A DNA stretch of 64,000 bases from Siphonodentalium dalli. Its lineage: Eukaryota; Mollusca; Scaphopoda; Gadilida; Siphonodentaliidae. The position numbers and the translations under genes were made by a program. Of the stretch, positions 1 through 12,169 are shown in pieces (positions within the stretch are counted from its first letter, which is position 1; each line of letters starts with the position of its first letter). The notes beneath the pieces were generated by a model. It was not told where the DNA came from, made no database searches, and was given only the letters and a program-made list of their open reading frames with translations. Location: the NCBI GenBank assembly GCA_032622095.1, contig CP136061.1, positions 16,740,440-16,804,439 of the forward strand. Reading direction: 5' to 3'.

Positions 1-264
1 ATTGGTTTTGCTTGATCTTTTTGGATTTAAGGTCGATGAGAATTCACCATTCCGCAATGATTAGATTTCCTTATCGTAGGTTGCAGGGATAATTACACCT
101 TATCTACGAGAGCCGTTGCTCTTTGATATGAACCACCTAGTTGTTGGAAATTTATGAAGCGGCCAACACAAACGATAGCTCAAAGTCGGCCGATCTTGTT
201 TATAATTCGCTGTGCCAGCGCGGATAAAGCTACCGGCTCCACACGACGATCACTGATACAACCA
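1..264. other. no feature recognised
   Basis: Unique-looking AT-rich sequence. No convincing coding segment, repeat or RNA gene was seen. Confidence 0.4.
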
Positions 265-540
265 GCGACGTGGATAGAGGGTCTATATTTGGGTTTGGGG
301 TGGGGTCCACATTGGAATTTCCAACTGCACTTCCCTTAATTGAAGCAGACTCATTCCCAATGAAACCCACTAAGATTGGAAAATGTCCCAACTGGTTTCA
401 GGCCACAATTTTGACCAAAATTAGAAACATGTGCTGTGGTTGGTCTCAAAACAATATATTCACAACTAATTACTGGTTGGAATATCAAACAATGAGAACA
501 ATTTCAACCTATATGAAGTGTCAAATTTCCAATTGTTTAA
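265..540. repeat. degenerate dispersed repeat, hAT-like start
   Basis: Starts near GACGTGGATAGAG and contains GGAATTTCCAACTGCAC and TTACTGGTTGGAA. The same three blocks appear in the same order at 7746-8060, so this is a second degenerate copy of one family. The CAGGGACGTGG-type start of the better copy resembles hAT MITE termini, but no clean target-site duplication is visible here. Confidence 0.5.
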
Positions 541-1202
541 AATGATGACCAATGTTGGTGGAGTGTAAGCAAGTTTGCAATTTATTCCACCGATGTTGGT
601 GGTTTCTATATATAAGTCAAGTTGGGCGTCTTCTCAATGAAATTAACTCCCCCGCGAGGTACTGCATCCGTGCACCACTATAAACATAGTTCGTCGTGTT
701 GGGGGTTGAAGCAAACACCCATGCAACAACAACTATAATATATTATGTTATAACATCCACAGGTCCCGAGAAAAAAAAATTGACCGCACCCAACAATAAT
801 TAATCCTATAAAGGATTAAGTATTATTGGGGTGGGGTCAATTATTGTTATGTGGACCTGAGCAACTCACAGCAGCCATCCCGCGAGATGTCGCTGCTATG
901 ACATTGACATGTCATTCAGGCTCCTGTGGAACCGTTGAACAACTTCACGTTTTCGCGAGATGCATAAAGACGTGTCAAGTCCTTGTTTCCCGAACAGGCT
1001 TCAATATTTACCATACTATGGTATTGTTTCGTTGTGCCAGATTCGTTATTTTTGGAGTTTGCGCCATATTCGTTATTTTTGGAGTACGGTAGTGTGCTTT
1101 CAAAAACTGGAGTTTACCTTATTTCGGAGCCTCAATTTCTTAGAAATGTATGGTCAATTATTTTTTTAAACCGGCGTCTGGTCCACGACCATACCTGCTT
1201 AT
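541..1202. other. no feature recognised
   Basis: Only a short internal duplication was seen (ATTCGTTATTTTTGGAGT twice near 1039-1085). The short open frames lack splice signals or recognisable protein motifs. Confidence 0.4.
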
Positions 1203-1265
1203 GATCAAACACCATATCGCTATCAAACACCATATCGCTATCAAACACCATATCGCTATCAAACA
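1203..1265. repeat. 18-bp tandem repeat
   Basis: The unit ATCAAACACCATATCGCT is repeated about 3.3 times almost perfectly. Confidence 0.85.
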
Positions 1266-1654
1266 ACTTATCTCTTGTTTGTTTCATTGTGTTATTGGGG
1301 CTTACGTCGGTTCATCCGATTGAGCCATATGACGTCACTAAGTTATGGAGGAGGATGAAATACAACAAAGATGGTTCATTTCAACGGGAAAACAATCTAC
1401 CGCACGTAGAAACCACCGCCCCATGAATCAGGTTACCCACGCTCATCTGGATTCCAATCAGGACTCATATCCGTACGGACCAGGTGGTGGGAGAGCTACA
1501 GTCCCACCTCAATCGTTTTGAAAACTCAAAATTCTGGCAATTTTCGGGCAAATTGGAGATATTGTCGGTAAAATTCGGGCAAATTGAATGGTATTTCAGG
1601 GGGAAATTGCGGCAAATTACAGTACTTTTCACATTTCTATACCCGAATTATACC
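1266..1654. other. no feature recognised
   Basis: AT-rich sequence. A small local repetition around 1540-1620 (GGCAAATTG variants) was seen, but nothing assignable. Confidence 0.4.
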
Positions 1655-2760
1655 TATTTAAAATGAAAGTGACAATGTAGCTCAAATTGCGAAGGAGTTT
1701 ATTTTTTGCTGAACAATAAACAGAATGATAAAGAAGAAGGAAAGCCAAAAAGTTACAGTAAAGGTCTTGTATTGTGTAGATGAAATTATTTTCATTTCGA
1801 ACATTTCACCAATAGATGTGGGCTGCAAGGTGTGCGGATGGATTCAAATTTGAAATCCAAGATGGCTGCTGGCGTCCACTTTTTTCGGTTAAAATAGGAG
1901 ACTCCCATGTAGAGGTCATCACAAAGGTTCATTCGAATTTTGATGACGATCGGATGAGATATGTGGCCTGTATGGTGTACCGAAGGATTTAGTCATGCAA
2001 AGAGTAAATTCCAAGATGGCTGGCGGCCATGTTTTTCACAAAAGTTCGGTCAAAATAGGAGGCTCACATCTAGAGGTCACCCCGAAGATCAATATGAAGT
2101 TTGGTGATGATTTAGACATGCAAAGAGTAAAATCCAAAACGGCTGCCGGCGGCAATGTTTTTCATCGAAAATCGTTCAAATTCGATAGCTCCCATCTACA
2201 GGTGATCACAATTCGTGCTTGCAAAATTAAAAAATTATCCGACCATAAATACGGACATTAGGGTGTGCCAGTGGATTCAAGTTTGAAATCCAAGATTGCT
2301 GCTGGCGGCCATTTTTTTCATCGAAATTCGGAATTATTTTATAGCTCCCACCCCGAAGCTGCATACGTACTTTGTAAAGATCAACTAAAAATGATCCGGG
2401 CATAAATACGGGCTGTATGGTGTGCCGATGGATTCACATTAGAAATACAAGATGGCTCCCATCTATTGGTCACCATGAAATTATATATGACGTTTAGTGA
2501 AGATCGGATGAGGGTGTGCCCGTTGATTCAAATTTGAAATACAAGATGTCTGCTGGCGGCCATGTTTTTTTTATCGAATTCGGAAAATGTCGATAGCTCC
2601 CATCTATAGGCCACCCTGAAGCTACTTTAAGAAGTTTGGTGAAGATTGGATGAGGCCAGGATGCGGCTGTTGGGCGTGTCGAAGGAAATTGTTGACGGAC
2701 GCACTCACAGACGCACTTTGTAAATTGTAAAGTTGAGCTTAAAAGGTTAATTTGAATTTA
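1655..2760 (+). mobile_element. rolling-circle-like element with AAGATGGCTGC cores
   Basis: The left part has GTGACAATGTAGCTCAA, a degraded form of the start seen at 22469 and 37922. Then come five to six degenerate copies of a core of roughly 150 bp containing AAATCCAAGATGGCTGCTGG, CCATGTTTTT and CTCCCATCTA. The right end has GTTGACGGACGCACTCACAG, then GAGCTTAAAA. This start, tandem core, GACGGACG tail and terminal-hairpin layout recurs at 22469-24755, 28940-29300 and 37915-40060. No transposase is present. A non-autonomous Helentron-like origin is inferred. Confidence 0.6.
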
Positions 2761-3464
2761 TTTTGTTATAGTTATGTGCAAATTCTGTGTTTCAACCATG
2801 AGTACCGGTATATCACGTAAACAAAATTGTGCAAAAAACTCTCAGCCCGCCGCCTAAAATTCGGGCACCCACGCGGCTATAATTTTCATGATCACCATCG
2901 CTGGACGATGTTGGTCTAATGCACTATGCACCTTACCAACTGTGCCACAGTTGACACCCCACCCACCCACCACGTATACTGCAATAGCAGGATCAGTTGA
3001 TTAGGCTTGAAGATCTATAATACATTCTGATTATATATCCAGTATATATGTATGGATTCTCCATCCGCTAAAAGTGCGTGTACCGGAAGATCACATTGTC
3101 ATTAGTAGTGGCGTGAAATGACCAAACGAGACATTCCCATCATGAAAACTCCACGGGTCTGTCTGGAGGGGAAATTATACCGGGGATCACGAGTCACGAG
3201 GGATTCTATTCGTCCGTCTGCGCCGGCGAACCGTAACGAGATGTGAGTGAGACGGAAGTGGCACGACCGACGGGGGAATTCTGGGTAATTACTGCTACTG
3301 ATCATGAGGTGTATAGTCCCCCAGGAGAGATTCCTCATCAGCAAATCACACATGGATGTGTTGATAATTTATTTTTCGGACATATATAGACAGGTCAAGC
3401 ATTTCACTGAGGGATAATAAATATAATGTGACTTAATGAAAAATTCAAAAGGGATACGTTTATT
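2761..3464. other. no feature recognised
   Basis: Spacer before the large minisatellite. An 83-codon minus-strand frame at 3102-3353 has no recognisable motif and is probably chance. Confidence 0.4.
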
Positions 3465-4912
3465 TGCCTATATACATGTGTCGTGGCACGTTAGATCTGA
3501 TACGTTTGTTTGCTATCATGTGTCGTGGCACGTTAGATCTCATACGTTTGTTTGCTAACATGTGTCTGGCACGTTAGATCTGATACGTTTATTTGCCTAC
3601 ATGACTGTGTCGTGGCACGTTAGATCTTATATATATACGTTTATTTGCCTACATGACTGTGTCGTGGCACGTTAGATCTGATACGTTTATTTGCCTACAT
3701 GTGTCGTGGCACGTTAGATCTGATACGTTTATTTGCCTACATGACTGTGTCGTGGCACGTTATATCTGATACGTTTATTTGCCTACATGACTGTGTCGTG
3801 GCACGTTAGATCTGATACGTTTGTTTGCCTACATGACTGTGTCGTGGCACGTTAGATCTGATATATATACGTTTATTTGCCTACATGACTGTGTCGTGGC
3901 ACGTTAGATCTGATACGTTTGTTTGCTAACATGTGTCTGGCACGTTAGATCTGATACGTTTATTTGCCTACATGACTGCGTCGTGGCACGTTAGATCTCA
4001 TACGTTTATTTGCTTACGTGTGTCATGGCACGTTAGATCTGATACGTTTATTTGCTTACGTGTATCATGGCACGTTAGATCTGATACGTTTATTTGCCTA
4101 CATGTGTCGTGGCACGTTAGATCTGATACGTTTATTTGCCTACATGACTGTGTCGTGGCACGTTAGATCTGATACGTTTGTTTGCTAACATGTGTCTGGC
4201 ACGTTAGATCTGATACGTTTATTTGCCTACATGACTGTGTCGTGGCACGTTAGATCTCATACGTTTATTTGCCTACATGTGTCGTGGCACGTTAGATCTG
4301 ATACGTTTATTTGCCTACATGACTGTGTCGTGGCACGTTAGATCTTATATATATACGTTTATTTGCCTACATGTGTCGTGGCACGTTAGATCTGATACGT
4401 TTATTTGCCTACATGTGTCATGGCACGTTAGATCTGATACGTTTATTTGCCTACATGTGTCGTGGCACGTTAGATCTGATACGTTTATTTGCCTACATGA
4501 CTGTGTCGTGGCTCGTTAGATCTGATACGTTTGTTTGCTAACATGTGTCTGGCACGTTAGATCTGATACGTTTATTTGCCTACATGACTGTGTCGTGGCA
4601 CGTTAGATCTCATACGTTTATTTGCCTACATGTGTCGTGGCACGTTAGATCTGATACGTTTATTTGCCTACATGACTGCGTCGTGGCACGTTAGATCTTA
4701 TATATATACGTTTATTTGCCTACATGACTGTGTCGTGGCACGTTAGATCTGATACGTTTGTTTGCTAACATGTGTCGTGGCACGTTAGATCTGATACGTT
4801 TATTTGCCTACATGACTGTGTCGTGGCACGTTAGATCTTATATATATACGTGTATTTGCCTACATGACTGTGTCGTGGCACGTTAGATATCATACGTTTA
4901 TTTGCCTACATG
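3465..4912. repeat. minisatellite, about 32 units of 36-52 bp
   Basis: The basic unit is GTGTCGTGGCACGTTAGATC followed by TGATACGTTTATTTGCCTAC and ATGACT. About 32 copies of GGCACGTTAGATC were counted. Length variation comes mainly from presence or absence of a GACTGT hexamer and of a TATATATA expansion, and variants recur in mixed order, which suggests higher-order duplication of blocks. The short open frames here are only repeat translations. Confidence 0.95.
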
Positions 4913-4984
4913 TGTACCGGAATTCCATAAAAGCAACATGTACTAAAGATTCAGTAAGTCGTAAAACCACAGTCCGCGATTTCG

Positions 4985-5080
4985 ATAAGTAGCTCGGTGG
5001 TCCAATGGTCATCATAGAGTGATCTACTCCTAACAACGTGATGGTGGTCTTTGCGGTCGAATTTCATTATATGTGTCTTA
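4985..5080 (+). repeat. possible tRNA-derived SINE head
   Basis: AGCTCGGTGGTCCAATGGTC resembles a tRNA 5' end with a pol III A box (TGGTCCAATGG). About 55 nt downstream, TTTGCGGTCGAATTTC resembles a degenerate B box. There is no clear acceptor stem and the anticodon arm is poor, so a functional tRNA is unlikely. Confidence 0.3.
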
Positions 5081-5584
5081 TTGAGTGGGGGAACTTGACC
5101 GTTAACCGACTATACCTGACAGGGAGTCGATATATATTGTCAGTATGTTAATCCTGATGCTCTTATTAGACACTCTGATTCACATCCTAAGTTAGTACAA
5201 ATCATTAACACCACCGGTGTATGCTGTGCTTGAGATTTTAGAAAGCTGTGGGCGCTGACATTAACAGTGGGTGTTTTATTTATAGAATGGGAAATTCCGG
5301 TTTATTTAAAAGTCGAACTACGCGACCAGGAGGCCGAGTCCGGTAAAAGGTGTAGTTGGGAATTTCAATTTCGTTTATTGTCCTTTACATTATTATGTCA
5401 ATAATGTTGATTTTTGGTTTGTGACAAGCCATGTCAATTACCAATAACAAAATTTAAAAGATAATTTGTAAGTCTTATATTTCAACTTTTATAGATATTT
5501 TTCGTTCTGCAGCCCACTGATAGTTGTTGTTCGAGACGGCCGAGTCGGCCGCCGGTTCGTTAATTAGGTGCTGGTTGTTATTGT

Positions 5585-6075
5585 TATTTTAACGGAATTC
5601 TGAGTTGGTCATTCGCGAAACCAATATATTTTATATTCTATAATTAAAATCGTGGGTATATACTATAATATAGTATTATGATCTTGTTTATGGATATTGT
5701 AGGAAGGCAAATTGAGATAAAGCGATGGGATATCTCGCAGGACAACACATTTCGGGTTTTCGTGGGGTGTGTATTCGCTGGATGTCTTAAAGTTGCAGTA
5801 TGTAACCATTATGACCGCGTTAATTGCTTTCGACGTTTATGAACAATGCATGCTGTGTCATGCACTCTTGGCGGGAACACAATACCTCCGATTTTGTATC
5901 CGCATTTAGAAGCTTTCTGGTGTGGTGAATGAGAAACCTGCAGTAATAAACGTAGTTTTTGGTAATAATTTGAAGGATTAGTTGTTTTAACGGAATTCTG
6001 AGGCGGTGCATTCATGTAACCAATATATTTTATATTATAATTTATATTTATGGCTAATAATATGATCTTGGTGGT
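5585..6075. repeat. pair of direct repeats about 400 bp apart
   Basis: TTAACGGAATTCTGAG, then a variable segment, then AACCAATATATTTTATATT and a following ATGATCTTG occur at 5590-5690 and again at 5987-6070. The rest of 5081-6440 holds no recognised feature. Confidence 0.6.
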
Positions 6076-6442
6076 GTTACCATTTCTGATTATGGTTTTC
6101 TTGGTATATATTGTTATTCATTATGAAGTGACGTCCCCAGTCTATACAGCTCACTACCATGACGCCAGAAACTCGATCACACACATTATCAGATTCTCGC
6201 CTCAAGCGGTGACCAACTATATATATATACATTGAAAAAATGCACCTGTATGCGCTATTGGTGTAAACAATATATTCCCAATACAAAAAAAAGATTAATA
6301 TTTTAACAAAATGCTAATGGATGATTATGGGTGATCGGAATGGGATGAGACAACTAGCCTATATTGTGGCTTTTTTTGTAAGTCCTCTCCCAGGTCGCTC
6401 AAATTCCCGACCGACATAATTAAGGCCGTTCGTGCGAGTCAG

Positions 6443-6538
6443 ACGGGATGTTTTGTTGGCGGACAATCATCAATTGTGAGCTTCAGACGGGATTTTTTGC
6501 TGTTTTTGTTGGCGGAAAATCATCAATTGTGAGCTCAC
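6443..6538. repeat. short tandem duplication
   Basis: TTTTGTTGGCGGACAATCATC followed by AATTGTGAGC is repeated once about 60 bp on, with CAGACGGGAT preceding both copies. Confidence 0.7.
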
Positions 6539-6601
6539 TGCCGGACTTGATATCATAAAAGCACCATCAGTATGGCTGAATTGGTCACGCTCATCAATTT
6601 T

Positions 6602-6905
6602 TGTGATAAAGTTACACAGATTCCCGAAATTGTGATAAAGTTACCCAGGTTTGCGAGAACTATGATCAAGTTACTCAGGTTAAGTAAATCTCACAATATA
6701 AATAGATGAATGCGATTTAAAAGTGACATGGGGTTCAGTGTTTGGCTATAGTGACAGCCCTCACTGAGTATAAATTAATAAATTTGAGTACTGTATGTGG
6801 TCATTTTTATCGCAAAAAATAAACATCTGGTTCTTTTACATGACATTTTATTAACCTGGTTAACTTTATCACAATTTCGGAAATCTGGGTAACTTTATCA
6901 CACAA
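6602..6905. mobile_element. MITE with terminal inverted repeats of about 50 bp
   Basis: The left end TGTGATAAAGTTAC, then CCCGAAATTGTGATAAAG and CCAGGTT, is mirrored at the right end by AACCTGGTTAACTTTATCAC, AATTTCGG and GTAACTTTATCACA. The arms contain the motif GTGATAAAGTTAC twice each. The interior of about 200 bp is non-coding. No clear target-site duplication was found, so the superfamily is not assigned. Confidence 0.7.
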
Positions 6906-7745
6906 CAAAAGCAGGTGAGAGACAGAAAATGACCAGTTCAGCATATATAGTACGTATTATATGTCCAAAACATGTAGATTGGACCTAGTTATATGTCAAC
7001 ATTGTCGTGATCAGGATTTTTGTTGGCGATTTCTTGCTTCTGTCGCCCAAAAGCATTAGGTAATAAAGAGCGTTCTCAACGTTGAGATTTTCTGATTGCT
7101 TTTGACGTATAACTTATCGGTGATTTTGTGGATTTTTGCGATACTTGTGACAAACGAATGATGTTATTATTGTTCAAGTTCCTTGTGCACGGTATAAGCT
7201 GAACATTGACTCGGGAAAACTGTTTTCTTTTTATGTCAACTCGAACAGGATATCTTGAAAAGATCAGACAGCAAAACGAAACGAAACTCATTTGATTACC
7301 AGAAGCTACAATCACGCCACAGCAAATATTGGGTTATAAAATCGCCAGACACGAGACTCTGATTTTCACTCATGTTTTATGCACGAGGCTCAATTCAATT
7401 AAGATATCGAGTCTAATAGCTGCAGTCGGATTTTTTATACGAGCACAAAATCGATTAATGGAAGTTAGAATTGACGTTTTAATTTGTTGTAACGGATATT
7501 TTACATGGAACTGGGATGACACGAGTCTGTAGACAGCTGTGAATCATGGCCCCGAGCACCAAGAACAATGGAATAACTGAAGTTTGACTTCATTATGAAG
7601 CTGTCTCACAGTGCACGTGGACCATGGATAATTTATTGATACACGGTGCATCTAAAACAGGTTCTTTATGTTACAGTAGGTCTTCGTTGGGATACCTACA
7701 ATCGATCTTACCAAATGCACAACTAGCCCACCCGAACAGGTCGTA
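6906..7745. other. no feature recognised
   Basis: No repeat, RNA or coding exon could be supported. Frames at 7076-7315 and 7329-7532 lack motifs. Confidence 0.4.
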
Positions 7746-8060
7746 TACAGGGACGTGGCTAGAGTCTTCGTTTGGGGGGGGGGGGGCACCTTACAATTTC
7801 CAACTGCACCCCCTCAGACCAAACTCCCAGGTTATCATAATTCCATGAGCACTCCCCCTCACTCGTTGCAACTTGCCAACTGGTACTTCATGCATGGTTC
7901 GATAATTTCCACCTGATGGCCGTTTCAAACAAAAAGTGTGATTAAAAGTAGAAAAAAAATATGCTGTTCTCGGTCTAAAAAAAAACAACTAATTACTGGT
8001 TGGAAAACAATGAAAACAATTCCAATCTATATCTGGTGTAATATATCCGACTATTAAATG
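7746..8060. repeat. dispersed repeat starting CAGGGACGTGGCTAGAG
   Basis: The better-preserved relative of 265-540, with a CAGGGACGTGG start, a G homopolymer of about 13 bases, TTTCCAACTGCACCCC and TTACTGGTTGGAAAACAATG. A hAT-type MITE remnant is plausible from the start sequence. The following 8061-8384 shows nothing assignable. Confidence 0.5.
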
Positions 8061-8384
8061 TTGTGTTAGGCATCAAATTTCAATGAAATTTTGAAATTGC
8101 TTATAAAGTGCAACACCTCAGCCCCTCGCCGTATACTATGCAATGTATATCTAATTCTACCAATATCATCATCCTTGCCTGGTTAAAGAGTTAGTATTGC
8201 TACATCAAGTTGGAAATTGACGACCATGCAAGCATCATCCCAATTGCCCAATACCCCGCGTGTACATGGTCGAAACTTTTGCGTTTATCGTTTGACATAG
8301 CCCGTTTCTATGGACGTAAGCGAGGTTGTGAAATCGTTCGGGATAATGCTGTTTTACGTCGAAGTTAGCGTTGTTCATCCGCTC

Positions 8385-9043
8385 ACCTTACAGGCCCACA
8401 TAATTTTCGAATCATCAGATCACATTATATACAAGTTACCAGGGGCGCCGGAAGAGGGGGGGCGAGCGGGGGCAGGACTTGCCCCTTTTCTGGAGACAGA
8501 AAATGCTTTTTGTGTGTTTTAATCTCGTGTTTTTATAGCAAAATGTGACTTTTTTGGTCCAAAAGCCACCAATTTCACAAGGAATATTATTTTTTTGTCA
8601 ATTTGATCACAAAACGGCCATAAAAACCGACAAATACCATTAAAATGGGGATTTTTGCCACAATGAATTTATGGTTATTTTCCCGAGTTTGCGGAGAAAA
8701 TGCCCTTTTTTGCGGAAAAGTGCCCTTTTTGTAGGCTCTGCCCCCTGCCCTTGGATGCTTCCAGCGCCCCTGTATACAACATATTCCATATTATATACCT
8801 TTTGAAAGAGAAAGCTCCAAAACATTGTATTATCAACTTATCCAGGTGCTTAATTTTGATCAGGCTGTACTATACTGTAAACTCTATTATTCTCAATGGA
8901 AGGGGAACAACACTATCTCTTAATTTGAATTATGATGCATTGTGGATTGACAACGGGGGAAGTCTTGGGATTAATCTAAGAATCTCTATCACTTAGTGGA
9001 CACTCCTAGGCTACATCTGTTCCATATTCTGGTGGAATATATA
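8385..9043 (-). mobile_element. TTAA-family MITE, reverse copy, right end truncated
   Basis: Starts TTACAGGCCCACATAATTTT, equivalent to the TTAAAGGCCCA end at 20292. Its interior (CTATTATTCTCAATGGAA, TGGATTGACAACGGGGG, TCTGGTGGAATATATAT) is the reverse complement of the copy at 20292-20784. The far terminal repeat is missing. It is interrupted at 8440-8772 by another element. Confidence 0.7.
8440..8772. mobile_element. nested CAGGGGCGCCGGAAG MITE
   Basis: Terminal inverted repeats CAGGGGCGCCGGAAG and CTTCCAGCGCCCCTG bound a non-coding interior rich in TTTTGC and AAAAGGGC. Flanks TATACAAGTTAC and TATACAAC look like an 8-bp duplication with a 4-base disturbance, consistent with hAT-type insertion into the 8385-9043 element. 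Alignment to the uninterrupted copy at 20292 shows host sequence resuming at TATACAAC. Confidence 0.7.
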
Positions 9044-10144
9044 TCATTTGTGTGTCGTAAAAACTAAAACCAAGGTAGCATGTGCGTTCAACCGCTGCCA
9101 ACCCGGTTTATAAAATAAACGAAAGTCGGTGAATATATACGAGCCGTGTTATTTGTAAGTTATTATTATGAAAAATTCCTAGAAAGTTTCAAGGAATCGA
9201 TTGTGTCAACCAGCTGTGGGATATGGATAAGTGGAGATCAAATCCCACCTGAGAATACACTCCACATATTTATGAATTAATAGAAAATATCGCTCGCAAC
9301 ATGTTAATATTGAAGCCGACGGGAAGCAGATAAGAGTTTTATTAATATGACAAGACCCGCTGGTGTTATTATCCGACAACAAAGCTTTAGTTTGTGTCCT
9401 CTGCTTTTAAATTTGCATCTCGGTACAGAATAAGGGCTGTATTCATGTTCGTGAGTGATAAAAAGTAAAGATTTCCGCTGTTGTATTTCTTCGGATGAAG
9501 TGAGAGTGTATTGTTGTTATTCATTCGATAGACCTCAAGGTCATCTTGTTTTATATACTTCTCCACAAAGGGAAAACCAGCACAACGGATACCACAATAG
9601 GTCGCTACGGATATCACTATATATATATAGGTCGATCGGAATATGCATTAGCCTTTGCCCTCAAACCTTGTCGGGTTTTCTTGTAACGTGGGTGCGCTTA
9701 CGTTTCTTGGGGATGTTGCAAAAAGGTCAGTGGTGAGGAGTCTAGATAAATATCCAGTATTCTCACCCAGTGTGCACCATACAGACGAATACTTCACTTT
9801 CTCGAGTCAATGAGGGGAAATAAACCATGCATGGAGACCCCCAACATTAGTTAAAATGTTCAGCAGGTCGAAATGTCATTCCGGCATATCAATTGGAAAA
9901 TATTTGTACTAAAAATAGGTTCAAATTGTTATGACAGTTTGATCTTCCAACCAGTATTTTGTGTTGAATTTGTTGATTTTAGACAAAAGGTCGCGTATTT
10001 ACTGGCTTTCGGTAAAATTCTGGTCTGAAATTGCCATTAATCAGAAATGTCCAGAACATCAGTTGGACATTTCTAACTTTCGGAAAGCCTGAGGTTGATC
10101 CAATCGGAAAATTCCAACTCAATGGTACAAATAGAACTACCAGG
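9044..10144. other. no gene recognised; one short hairpin
   Basis: Only a small perfect inverted repeat was seen at 10043-10074 (AGAAATGTCCA and TGGACATTTCT). Frames around 9387-9736 have no motif. Confidence 0.4.
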
Positions 10145-10350
10145 GCTTGGGTTCAATGGGGGGGGGGGGTAGTTCCAAATCCGTGCCCATTCCCGTAAAC
10201 CGCTCCCCTTCCCACAAACCGCTCCCTTTCCCGCAAACCGTGTCCCTTCCCACCAACCGCGCCCATTCACGCAAACGTTGCCCCTTCCATTAAACCGAAC
10301 CCTTCCGTAAACCGAACCCCTTCCCACAAACCCTGCCCTTCTCGTAAAGC
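10145..10350. repeat. degenerate C-rich repeat of roughly 17-18 bp
   Basis: Variants of CCCTTCCCACAAACCG follow each other about nine times after a short G homopolymer. The 100-codon minus-strand frame here (G/R/W-rich) is a translation of this repeat. Confidence 0.75.
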
Positions 10351-10450
10351 ATTTAGACTTAAAGGCACGGATCAATTTAGAACAGAAAGGGTTAAAGGCA
10401 CTGATGGCCCTTGGTTGTGGGTTATAATACGAGAACTAAAAGCTACCATA

Positions 10451-10910
10451 TGTGACCCGCCATATCAAATCCAGTCGTAAGTCGGGATTTTTTTTACCCT
10501 GTGCCAATGCATTCTCTTATATATGCGAGTCGACCATAGGTCGCCTCGCATATATAAGAGAATGCATTGGCCTAACAATTTTTTATCATTTGTTTTTAAA
10601 TAAATGTTTCTTACAATTTTTAGGACATAAAATAAAAAACATCCATTACCCTGCAGGGAGCCCCACACATATATAGAAGCATATAGAAGAGTGTCGTCTG
10701 CTCATGTTTGTCTGGGGCTATGTATGGGTGAAATTATAAAATTGTTAAAGAATACAAGAAAAAAATATTAAAATTGTAAAAAATTGTTAGGCCAATGCAT
10801 TCTCTTATATATGCGAGGCGACCTATGGTCGACTCGCATATATAAGAGAATGCATTGGCACAGGGTAAAAAAATCCCGACTTACGACTGGATTTGATATG
10901 GCGGGTCACA
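10451..10910. mobile_element. MITE with TGTGACCCGCC ends and two internal hairpins
   Basis: Ends TGTGACCCGCCATATCAAAT and ATTTGATATGGCGGGTCACA are perfect inverted repeats, and inverted identity continues for about 120 bp. Each arm contains the 69-nt hairpin (10503-10571 and 10791-10859) with 27-bp perfect arms, GCCAATGCATTCTC to GAGAATGCATTGGC, and an inner CGACC-ATA-GGTCG stem. TA flanks both ends, suggesting a TA target duplication (Tc1/mariner type, inferred). A half copy is at 25421-25635. Confidence 0.85.
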
Positions 10911-11277
10911 TATTATGAATACGACATTATCCACAAAACACACGTGTGCCAGTCGGGCGTTTGTTTATATACAGCACATATAGAGTGTGCGATAAGCGAA
11001 AGACTCATTGCAACACCGTGGTGAATTTTCACTATGACCAATTCAAAAACCGAAATATTGAGTGGTGAGTAGTAGCGAGCGCTATAACGATATGTTGTAG
11101 CCCAATTCAAAATTCACAAACCAGAAGTGGCAGAATATCAAAACGACCATTGAGATTTGAAAATGAATACAACATTACTGGAGATGAACAATATTCTCAA
11201 CGACTTATTTTGAATGTAAATACCATTGTGACTTATTATTAAAGTAGAGTTTTTTTAGTGTTTGTGGGAAAAGGGGA
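10911..11277. other. no feature recognised
   Basis: Spacer upstream of the LTR. The frame at 10913-11110 has no motif. Confidence 0.4.
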
Positions 11278-11460
11278 TGTTATATATCTAGAGTTCATAT
11301 TCCCACGAACTCAATATTGTAGAAGTTAGTGCCTTATATAAATGCCATAGTCAATTATTGATAAGCATCACAGACGTTGTACATACAATTCTGCTTTCTT
11401 CTCTTGAGTTCAGTTATATTAAAATCTCAGAACACAACAAACATCTTATGAAATATAACA
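11278..11460 (+). mobile_element. 5' LTR of Ty3/gypsy retrotransposon
   Basis: The 183-bp segment begins TGTTATAT and ends ATATAACA, the TG...CA short inverted ends of an LTR, and is followed at once by a primer-binding-site-like TGGTGTCAGAAG. TATATAAATGCC near 11335 may be the TATA element. No matching 3' LTR was found downstream, so the element is truncated on the right. Confidence 0.75.
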
Positions 11461-11496
11461 TGGTGTCAGAAGTATATGACTGGAGCTACAGCTACA

Positions 11497-12065
11497 TGGC
11501 CAAATATATGGACCAGCTGAGGTCCCCAGAGCCAATGAAGTTAACAGGCAATGTTGCTGATCACTGGCGAAGATGGAAAAAGCAATGGATAATCTTTTTC
11601 AGGAGCATCTGGACTTGAAAGAAAACAAGCACCAGTTTCAGTGATGACCTTCCTGAATATGATTGCATAGGATGTACTCCGAATGTACAACAACTTTTCA
11701 CATGCCGCAAGAGAGGACTCGAATGACTTGGACCTGGTAATAAGAAAATTCGAGGCATTATGTGCGTCACAAAAGAACTTGACATATGAGCGGCACTGCT
11801 TTTTTACTTGCAACTAGACATCAGGCGACACTATTGACCACTATGTCACGGAACTACGTACCAAAATTCAGACCTGTGAATTTGGGGACCTTAAAGATAG
11901 TCTCATTAAAGACCGCATCGTATGTGGCATTGATTCGGATTCTTTACGTGAAAGACTTCTCCGTGATAAGGACGTAACACAAGTGACACATGCACAACTA
12001 CAAACTTTCAAAGATGAGGATAAACTGGTTGAAACAGTTAAATCACGTCTTGGAAAGATGAGCTG
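11497..12065 (+). pseudogene. gypsy Gag remnant
   Basis: The start codes MDQLRSPEPMKLTGNVADHW, the typical N-terminus of animal gypsy Gag (LTGN..D.WRRWK). After a frameshift near 11615, further Gag-like stretches follow: FLNMI, LVIRKFEALC, TIDHYVTELR and SDSLRERLLRDKDVT. Several frameshifts and stops make it non-functional. It lies directly downstream of the LTR and primer-binding site. Confidence 0.8.
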
Positions 12066-12169
12066 ATGGCAGCCAAAAACAGAGACTGTGAAAGGTGCGA
12101 TGTCTGATAATAAATACACATGGAAAATGTGGTACAGTTCACGCCAAAATGAGTTGTTCGATCTGCATA

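Noticed and set aside
3933-4519. Repetitive frames with SWHVRSDTFICLH units
   Set aside because: Translation of the 3465-4912 minisatellite, not a repeat protein.
3465-4912. CRISPR-like array
   Set aside because: Units are contiguous without unique spacers and the sequence is clearly eukaryotic.
4985-5080. Functional tRNA gene
   Set aside because: A- and B-box-like words exist but no proper acceptor or anticodon stem can be formed; listed only as a possible SINE head.
10073-10375. Glycine/arginine-rich 100-codon frame
   Set aside because: Translation of the degenerate CCCTTCCCACAAACCG repeat.
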